A DNA stretch of 64,000 nucleotides from Halopseudomonas oceani (GTDB lineage: Bacteria; Pseudomonadota; Gammaproteobacteria; Pseudomonadales; Pseudomonadaceae): NCBI RefSeq assembly GCF_002903165.1, contig NZ_PPSK01000002.1, positions 248,001 through 312,000 on the forward strand, given 5' to 3'. Each line of letters opens with the position of its first letter. The stretch's first letter is position 1. The translations under genes were made by a program, and so were the position numbers. The notes below the pieces were generated by a model. It saw only the letters and a program-made list of their open reading frames with translations, was not told where the DNA came from and did not search any database. Shown piece by piece: positions 58,766 through 64,000 of the stretch.

Positions 58766-59428
58766 TCAGCGCCGCAAATACGCACTGAAATCCACATCAC
58801 TCGCCGACAAAATAGCCTGCACCCGGTTATGCACATTCAACTTGCGCAGAATTGCTGACACGTGGGCTTTCACCGTGGTTTCGGCGATGTCGAGGTGGTA
58901 GGCGATCTGTTTGTTGGATTCGCCCTTGGCCATGCGCTCGAGCACCAGCAACTGCTTGCGGGTGAGGGCGTAGAGCAGTTCCGGGGAGATGGGGTATTCC
59001 TCGGGGTTGCGGCGGGTGATGGTGTGGTTGGCGCGGATGATGTCGGAGGGCAGGTAGACGTTGCCGTCGAGGATTTGCTCAATTGCTTCGGTCATCTGCG
59101 CGCGCGGCGAGGATTTGGTGATAAAGCCGACGGCGCCGTAGGTGATGGCCTGCAGCACTACCTGCTTGTCTTCCTCGGCCGAGACAATCACCACCGGAAT
59201 CGACGGCGACTCGTTGCGCAGCGTGATCAGGCCGTTGAGGCCGTGCATGCCGGGCATGTTGAGGTCCAGCAGAATCAGATCCAGGTCGTCCTGTTCCCGG
59301 GCTATGGCCAGAGCACTATCCAGGTCGCAGGTTTCCAGCAACTCGCTGCCGGGAAATCCGCTACTGATGACATTGCAGATGGCCTCGCGAAACAACGGAT
59401 GATCATCAGCTATCAGTATCTTGTACAT
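58766..59428 (-). CDS. agmR: LuxR-family response regulator AgmR/ErbR/PedR1-type
   Basis: 220 aa. Receiver domain with [17 protein letters not shown] and phospho-acceptor Asp55 in LLDLNMPG, then LuxR HTH ([35 protein letters not shown], quoted here only in parts: [18 protein letters not shown]). It reads as a near match, from memory, to AgmR/ErbR, an activator of PQQ alcohol dehydrogenase genes. It likely binds the 13-bp element in this region. The heptamer array lies 153 nt upstream. Confidence 0.92.
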   Translation of the reverse strand: MYKILIADDHPLFREAICNVISSGFPGSELLETCDLDSALAIAREQDDLDLILLDLNMPGMHGLNGLITLRNESPSIPVVIVSAEEDKQVVLQAITYGAVGFITKSSPRAQMTEAIEQILDGNVYLPSDIIRANHTITRRNPEEYPISPELLYALTRKQLLVLERMAKGESNKQIAYHLDIAETTVKAHVSAILRKLNVHNRVQAILSASDVDFSAYLRR

Positions 59429-59544
59429 GGCTTGGGCAACCTGTTTTTGTTGTATTTGGTCATGCCGGGCAACGCTGGCCCGGTGGTATCAGTTGGTATT
59501 ACACCCCCGGTGGGGCGTCTTGCAAATGATACATTCGCACAACG

Positions 59545-59563
59545 AACCGGTACTAAAGTAGTA
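59545..59563 (+). promoter_or_regulatory. Operator candidate upstream of agmR
   Basis: AACCGGTACTAAAGTAGTA, complement of the pqqF site at 18 of 19 bases. It is 117-135 nt upstream of the agmR ATG, consistent with autoregulation or control by another regulator. Confidence 0.55.
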
Positions 59564-59580
59564 ATCCCGGCCCGGAGGGT

Positions 59581-59629
59581 CGCAAGCCGCAAGCCGCAAG
59601 CCTCAAGCGAAAAGCGAAAAGCGAAAAGC
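59581..59629 (+). repeat. Seven-copy heptamer array
   Basis: Perfectly phased heptamers: CGCAAGC three times, CTCAAGC once, GAAAAGC three times (59581-59601, 59602-59608, 59609-59629). It sits between the pedC-like 3' end and agmR's promoter. Heptamer repeats of this kind are dispersed in some Pseudomonas genomes. Confidence 0.9.
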
Positions 59630-59652
59630 GGCGCGGGTGCTTGGTGTGCAAC

Positions 59653-60444
59653 TTAGCCCCGAACCGCCGCCCGCTGCGGGTTGAAGGTCAGCACCGCCGC
59701 CAGGCTAAACAGCAGCCACAGCCCAAGGCAGACCAGCAGCGCGGTCAGGTTGAACTGCTGATACAGCGCAAAGCGCACCAGCTCGACCGCGTGGGTGAAC
59801 GGGTTGAGCGCACACAGCCAGTACAGCCACTCACTCGACTCGCGCATCTTCCACAGTGGATACAGCGCCGACGACAGGAAAAACAGCGGGAAGATGACGA
59901 AGTTCATCACCCCGGCAAAGTTCTCCAGTTGACGAATGCCGTTGGACAGCAGCAGCCCCAGCGAACTCAGCAGCAGCGCCGCCAACAGCAGGGCAGGCGC
60001 CGCCGCCAGCAGGCCCCAGAGCGGCGGGCGAATGTCGAAGCACCAGGCAATCGCCAAAAAGGCGTAGACCTGAATCAACGACACCAGCGCGGTGGCCAGC
60101 AGCTTGCACAGCAGCAGAAACGGCCGCGGCAGCGGGCTCATCAGTAGCACGCGCATGCTGCCCATTTCCCGGTCGTAGACCATCGACAGCGAGCCCTGCA
60201 TGCCGTTGAACAGCAAAATCATGCAGCACAGCCCGGGCAGGATGTAGGTCTCGTAGGTGATGTAGGTGCTGTACGGCGGGATGATCGACACCCCCAGCGC
60301 GGCGCGAAACCCGGCGGCGAACACCAGTAGCCACAGCAGCGGCCGCACCAGCGCGCTGAGAAAGCGAGAACGCTGTTGGAAGAAGCGCAGCCATTCGCGC
60401 TGCATCACGCCCTGCAGACAGTTGAGGTACTGGGCGGCGGTCAT
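59653..60444 (-). CDS. pedC: ABC transporter permease (PedC-like)
   Basis: 263 aa ABC-2-type membrane protein with about six helices (LVRPLLWLLVFAAGFRAAL, LPGLCCMILLFNGMQGSLSM). Last in a four-gene operon after ATPase, beta-propeller and binding protein; 4-nt overlap with the ATPase. From memory this order corresponds to PedA1A2BC, which is needed for lanthanide-dependent growth in P. putida. Assignment of C is by order. Confidence 0.78.
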   Translation of the reverse strand: MTAAQYLNCLQGVMQREWLRFFQQRSRFLSALVRPLLWLLVFAAGFRAALGVSIIPPYSTYITYETYILPGLCCMILLFNGMQGSLSMVYDREMGSMRVLLMSPLPRPFLLLCKLLATALVSLIQVYAFLAIAWCFDIRPPLWGLLAAAPALLLAALLLSSLGLLLSNGIRQLENFAGVMNFVIFPLFFLSSALYPLWKMRESSEWLYWLCALNPFTHAVELVRFALYQQFNLTALLVCLGLWLLFSLAAVLTFNPQRAAVRG

Positions 60445-61178
60445 AGGGCGGGTTCCTCGCTGGCGCGGCTGAGCCGCTCGAAGGCATCACTCAGGCTCTC
60501 CTGAGTCGCGCCGTTGCTCAGCGCGTCGGCTTGCCCCTGGGCGACCACGCGGCCGCGGTTGAGCATCACCACCGGGTCGCTGGGCAGAATCTCGTCGAGC
60601 AGGTGAGTGGTCCAGATCACCGTCAGTTGCCGCTCATCGCACAGCGCACGCACGTGCTGATTGAGCGCCCGGCGGCTGGCCTGATCCAGCCCCACGCTGG
60701 CCTCATCGAGCAGCAGAATGCGTGGTTGATGGAGCAGGGCGCGGGCAATCTCGACCCGGCGGCGGTGACCGCCGTTCAGTGCGCGCACCCGTTCGTGCTG
60801 GCGTTCGCCGAGCTGCTGGCGGGCCAGTTCGGCGTCGATGCGCTGCGCCGCCTCGCGGCGTGACAGCCCATGTAGGGCGGCGTGGTAGGCCAGGTTCTGG
60901 CGTACGCTGAGGTCCAGATCCAGCGTGCTCTGCTGGAACACTACGCCGAGCTGGCGCAGCGCCGCACGCGGGTGCTGGCGGATCGACAGACCGTCCAGCA
61001 GGATGTCGCCCTGCTGCAGGGCGTAGAGGCGGCTGAGCAGCGCCACCAGCGTCGACTTGCCCGCACTGTTGGGGCCGAGCAAGGCGTTCAGGCAGCCCGG
61101 CTGACAGCTGAAATCCACCTGCCTGAGCGCCTGACGTTCGCCATAGGCAAAACTGACTCCCTGCACACAGATGCTCAT
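60441..61178 (-). CDS. pedB: ABC transporter ATP-binding protein (PedB-like)
   Basis: 245 aa. Walker A GPNSAGKSTLVALLSRL, signature LNGGHRRRVEIARALLHQPRIL-type region (NGGHRRRVEIARAL), Walker B ILLLDEASVGLD and H-loop TTHLLDE. It energises the pedABC-like transporter. Its ATG overlaps the pedA2 stop (TGATG). Confidence 0.85.
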   Translation of the reverse strand: MSICVQGVSFAYGERQALRQVDFSCQPGCLNALLGPNSAGKSTLVALLSRLYALQQGDILLDGLSIRQHPRAALRQLGVVFQQSTLDLDLSVRQNLAYHAALHGLSRREAAQRIDAELARQQLGERQHERVRALNGGHRRRVEIARALLHQPRILLLDEASVGLDQASRRALNQHVRALCDERQLTVIWTTHLLDEILPSDPVVMLNRGRVVAQGQADALSNGATQESLSDAFERLSRASEEPAL

Positions 61179-62152
61179 CAGGGCGTAATCACCACGCCCC
61201 AGGGGAAGCGGCCGACCCTGATCGACTTCACTACCTCCAGGTCGTGGACGTTGACCACGGACACATCGCCGCTGATGCCGTTGGTGGTCAGCAGCAGGCT
61301 TTCATCGGCGTTGAACGCCATGTGCCAGACGCGGCGGCCCACCAGCAGGTAATCCAGTACCTCGAAGGTGTTGGCGTCGACCACCGCCACGTGGTTGGCC
61401 GGGCCAAGGGCGATGAAGGCGTATTTGCCGTCGCGGGTCAGGCGCACGCCAACCGGCTGAATGCGGTCCGGGTGAATGCCCTTGATCTCGAAGGTCAGCA
61501 CCTTCTTCACTTCCCGCGAATCCACGTCCAGCACGGTGACGGTGCCGCCGATCTCGGCCGAGGCCCACAGCGTCTTGCTGTCGTGGCTGAACTCGACGTG
61601 GCGAGGGCGCTGGTCAACCAGGGTGTTGTCGACCAGCTCATTGGTGGTGGTGTCGATCCAGTGCAGCATGTTGGTGGTTTCGCTGGTGTTCACCGCCCAT
61701 TTGCCGTCCGGGCTGACCGCCATGCCCTCGGGCTCTACGCCCACGTCGATCTGCGCCAGCACCTCGGCGGTCGGCACGTCGACCACGGTTACCAGCGCGT
61801 CGTCTTCGTTGGAGATGTACAGGGTGCGGTCGTTCGGATGCAGGGCGAACTGCTCTGGGTCGGCACCGGATGGCAGCTCCTGAATGATGCGGCGGGTCGC
61901 CAGATCCATGATCTGCACGGTGTCGGAGTCGCTGGCGCAGATGAACAGCTTGCTGTTGTCGCTCGACAGCAGAATGCCGCGCGGGCGCATGCCGACCTCC
62001 AGCGTGTCGGTCACCTCCAGGGTGTTCATGTCGATCACCGAAATGGTGTTGTCCTTCTCGTTGGAGACATAGGCAGTCTCGGCCAGAGCAGCGGTGCTTG
62101 CGGTGGTGATCAGCGCGGCCAGCAGGGCGTAGCGAAAGGGCAGGGTAGTCAT
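61178..62152 (-). CDS. pedA2: YVTN beta-propeller periplasmic protein (PedA2-like)
   Basis: 324 aa with signal peptide (RYALLAALITTASTAALA). Repeats of YVTN type: AYVSNEKDNTISVIDMNTLEV, LFICASDSDTVQIMDL, LYISNEDDALVTVVDVPTAEV, each about 42 residues. It is a secreted seven-bladed propeller that may bind ligand or protein. ATG at 62152 is preferred over 62164 (SD GGAG 6 nt before). Operonic between pedA1-like and pedB-like genes. Confidence 0.8.
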   Translation of the reverse strand: MTTLPFRYALLAALITTASTAALAETAYVSNEKDNTISVIDMNTLEVTDTLEVGMRPRGILLSSDNSKLFICASDSDTVQIMDLATRRIIQELPSGADPEQFALHPNDRTLYISNEDDALVTVVDVPTAEVLAQIDVGVEPEGMAVSPDGKWAVNTSETTNMLHWIDTTTNELVDNTLVDQRPRHVEFSHDSKTLWASAEIGGTVTVLDVDSREVKKVLTFEIKGIHPDRIQPVGVRLTRDGKYAFIALGPANHVAVVDANTFEVLDYLLVGRRVWHMAFNADESLLLTTNGISGDVSVVNVHDLEVVKSIRVGRFPWGVVITP

Positions 62153-62163
62153 GGGCAGCTCCA

Positions 62164-63360
62164 TCAGCTCTTGTTCAGGTGTTCGGCGATGCGGCACTGG
62201 CTCTCGGGCTCGTCGTAGCCGAGGGTGTCCAGGTCGGTGCCGGGGTGCAGGAAGCCGTCCTGCGGTGACGTGGTAACCAGTGCGCGCGGCTGCACCAGCG
62301 CAATCGGCTGGCGTAGCTGACCGCTCCAGGTGCGGTAGCTCAGTTTGCGGCCCTTGAAGCCGTCCATCGGCAGGCGGTCACTGACGCTGAGTGCGGCAAT
62401 GGCCTCGGCGTCGGTGCTGTTGAGGGTGGTGACCGCCGCGCCAATCGAGCGCACGGCCAGCCAGGAAGCGAAGTCCAGACTGTTCATCCAGCGCCCGGCG
62501 TGTTCCTCAAAGCGCTTCTGCAACTGCGCCGCGCCGTAGGTTTCGATGGTCTTGTGCCAGCCGACCGGAGTCAGGCCCTGGGTACCGGCCACCGGACGCG
62601 GATACCAGGTGTTGTAGGGGATGTATTCGCCAAAGTCGCCGCGCTCGTCGGCCACCAGCACCACGTCGTACTCATCGGTTTGGGTGAACAACGGCACCTC
62701 GGCCTGGGCGGCGCGGCGCAGGTCGGTATCAAAGCTCCACTCTTTTTCCGCGACGATGCGCATGCCGTAGCGCTGGGCGGCACGCTTGAGGGCATTGGCG
62801 TAGGCCTGATCCGCTTCGGTTGGGCCGCTGATCAGCAGCCAGCGCTTGAGTTTGCGGCTGAGCAGAAACTGGCCCAGCGCATCGGCCAGCATGGCGCGGC
62901 TGGGCAAGGTGTGCAGCACGTTGGGCAGGCACTGGGTGGTGCGCAGGACGTCGTCGTAACTGCCGGCGTTGAATAGCAGGCTGTCGCCAAACTCGGCAGA
63001 CAGGGCGCTCAGCGCGCTGGCCGGCAGGTTGCTGATGAACAGTCGCACGCCGTCGGCATGCAGGGCGCGGGCGGCGTCGAGGGTGGCGTCCAGCTCGGGC
63101 TCGCTGGCGGTAACCAGTTGATAGTCGTGCTTGAGAAAGCGGCCGGTGGTGTTGTTGTCGACGATGGCGAGTTCCGCGCCGCGCAGCCCGGCATCGGTTG
63201 GCTCGGGGATCACGTTCGACAGCACCGGGCCGGGGTCGGGTGTCCAGGCTACGTAGCCGATGCGCACGTCCAGCGGCTCGGCGTATGCTTGTTCGGCCAC
63301 CAGCGTGGCCACGCACAGGGCGAGCATGAAGAATGCAGTTTGGGTGAGCAGCGGGCGCAT
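62164..63360 (-). CDS. pedA1: Periplasmic substrate-binding protein (PedA1-like)
   Basis: 398 aa with signal peptide (FFMLALCVATLVAEQAYA). LDVRIGYVAWTPDPGPVLSNV and two alpha/beta lobes resemble the periplasmic-binding fold type I (branched-chain amino acid binding-like). It is likely to bind the substrate of the PedABC-like system, possibly lanthanide complexes. GGAGG lies 6 nt before ATG at 63360. TGATG overlap with pedA2's alternate start. Confidence 0.78.
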   Translation of the reverse strand: MRPLLTQTAFFMLALCVATLVAEQAYAEPLDVRIGYVAWTPDPGPVLSNVIPEPTDAGLRGAELAIVDNNTTGRFLKHDYQLVTASEPELDATLDAARALHADGVRLFISNLPASALSALSAEFGDSLLFNAGSYDDVLRTTQCLPNVLHTLPSRAMLADALGQFLLSRKLKRWLLISGPTEADQAYANALKRAAQRYGMRIVAEKEWSFDTDLRRAAQAEVPLFTQTDEYDVVLVADERGDFGEYIPYNTWYPRPVAGTQGLTPVGWHKTIETYGAAQLQKRFEEHAGRWMNSLDFASWLAVRSIGAAVTTLNSTDAEAIAALSVSDRLPMDGFKGRKLSYRTWSGQLRQPIALVQPRALVTTSPQDGFLHPGTDLDTLGYDEPESQCRIAEHLNKS

Positions 63361-63441
63361 CGGGGCCTCCTTTTTGTTGTGGCCCCAGCATAGGAACCGC
63401 CCGCCGGCGGGGAAATATGAAGAAAGTACCAATCGCCCGGT

Positions 63442-63454
63442 ACCAAGGTACTAT
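63442..63454 (+). promoter_or_regulatory. Operator candidate between pedA1 and the cupredoxin-like gene
   Basis: TACCAAGGTACTA, followed by TTTCGGCC; it lies 82-94 nt upstream of the pedA1 ATG and 60-72 nt before the plus-strand gene at 63514. An additional AGTACCAAT at 63426-63434 could be a half site. Confidence 0.5.
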
Positions 63455-63513
63455 TTCGGCCCGCGACAGGGTCTTTAGCATGGCAGCAGCACAATAAAAA
63501 AAGGACTGCCTCC

Positions 63514-63951
63514 ATGTCGCGTACCCGCACCCTGCTGCACGTCAGCCTCATGCTCGTCTGCCTGATTGGCACCGACCGCCTGTTTGCCGCTGGTGATCTG
63601 ACCCGTCGCACCACGCCCTTGCCTGATCTGGTGCTGGGCAACGACGAGAGCGACTTCGCCCTGAGCCAGACCGAATACGAGCTGGAAACCGGCAAGGCCT
63701 ACCAACTGATGGTCATCTCCTCCGGGATGAAGGAATACGCCTTCCAGGCGCCTGACTTCTTCAAGACCGTGCACCTGCGCAAAGTCGAGGCCGGTGAAGT
63801 GGAAATCAAACCTGCCGTGCTGCACGAGCTGGAATTCGAGGAAGCCGGTGAGGCCGAAATCTTCTTTACCCCGCTGATCCCTGGCCGTTACGCCTTCTAC
63901 CTCAAGGGCTACGAGAGCAAGGGGATGCAGGGCACCTTCGTCGTCCGCTGA
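63514..63951 (+). CDS. Small exported cupredoxin-like protein
   Basis: 145 aa with signal peptide (HVSLMLVCLIGTDRLFAAG). Mature part: FALSQTEYELETGKAYQLMVISSGMKEYAFQAPDFFKTVHL and IPGRYAFYLKGYESKGMQG, a Greek-key cupredoxin-like strand pattern. The type-1 copper ligands (Cys/His/Met) are not clearly present, so it may not bind copper. Context with the PedABC operon suggests metal or electron transfer roles. AAGGA lies 8-9 nt upstream. Confidence 0.65.
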   Translation: MSRTRTLLHVSLMLVCLIGTDRLFAAGDLTRRTTPLPDLVLGNDESDFALSQTEYELETGKAYQLMVISSGMKEYAFQAPDFFKTVHLRKVEAGEVEIKPAVLHELEFEEAGEAEIFFTPLIPGRYAFYLKGYESKGMQGTFVVR

Positions 63952-63958
63952 GGCCCCG

Positions 63959-64000
63959 ATGAAAACCCTGCCGCTGGCGGCGCGCCTGTACGCGGGAGTG
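63959..64000 (+). CDS. Start of a gene cut by the window edge
   Basis: Opens ATG at 63959 reading MKTLPLAARLYAGV, 7 nt after the previous gene. Basic then hydrophobic residues suit a membrane or sensor kinase N-terminus; a PedS2-like kinase would fit the cluster, but this is only an inference. Confidence 0.4.
   Translation, partial: MKTLPLAARLYAGV

Overview
The window is a chromosomal stretch of a Pseudomonas-like gammaproteobacterium (Pseudomonadaceae), roughly 60% G+C by eye. From memory, the gene order from the DUF3108 gene to purC and tRNA-Ser closely follows the P. aeruginosa order PA0943 to PA1013, and many proteins (AspRS, NadA, TolQ, AgmR) read as close Pseudomonas orthologues. I cannot assign a species. 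I saw no transposase, integrase, prophage or CRISPR array.

Region 1 (1-38100) is mostly conserved housekeeping DNA. It holds a Sel1-repeat protein cut by the window edge, a 3-hydroxyacyl-CoA dehydrogenase, purN/purM, hda, a wrbA/arsC-like pair, YihY, a TlpA-like thioredoxin, acylphosphatase, a lytic transglycosylase, proS and an OprD-type porin. It continues with slyX, a membrane/cold-shock fusion, dps, aspS, yebC/pmpR, ruvCAB, ybgC-tolQRAB-pal-cpoB, queC, tRNA-Lys(UUU), nadA, bepA, tusA, a PerM-like permease, bcp, gcvR, dapA, bamC, a metallo-beta-lactamase-fold protein, purC and tRNA-Ser(CGA). Many neighbours overlap as ATGA or TGATG, so translational coupling is likely. queE is not at its expected place between cpoB and queC.

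Region 2 (38083-40650) starts after tRNA-Ser with a 66-bp direct repeat in a 137-bp register, followed by a membrane PAS-GGDEF-EAL protein.

Region 3 (40748-64000) is an accessory block for PQQ-dependent alcohol oxidation. It has two quinoprotein alcohol dehydrogenases. One (41461-43317) has the calcium-type active site (Asp-Phe-Ser, PedE/ExaA-like). The other (47824-49602) has the extra Asp of lanthanide-dependent enzymes (Asp-Phe-Asp, PedH-like). Around them lie a c-type cytochrome, a PedG/XoxJ-like periplasmic protein, a secreted pentapeptide-repeat protein, PqqF, a porin, a NosP (FIST) and NahK-like hybrid kinase pair, an AgmR/ErbR/PedR1-type regulator, and a four-gene ABC operon resembling the PedA1A2BC lanthanide transporter. 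Next to that operon are a small cupredoxin-like protein and the start of a further gene. A ZnuD-like TonB receptor with its own Zur-box-like operator sits between the two dehydrogenases.

The main new observation is a shared 13-bp element, TACYAARGTAGTA-like, found upstream of nearly every transcription unit of Region 3. It may be the operator for this regulon. The block also carries a ~215-bp element present as two inverted copies 13 kb apart, four 74-bp inverted-repeat elements bracketing nosP-nahK, and a perfectly phased array of seven heptamers upstream of agmR.
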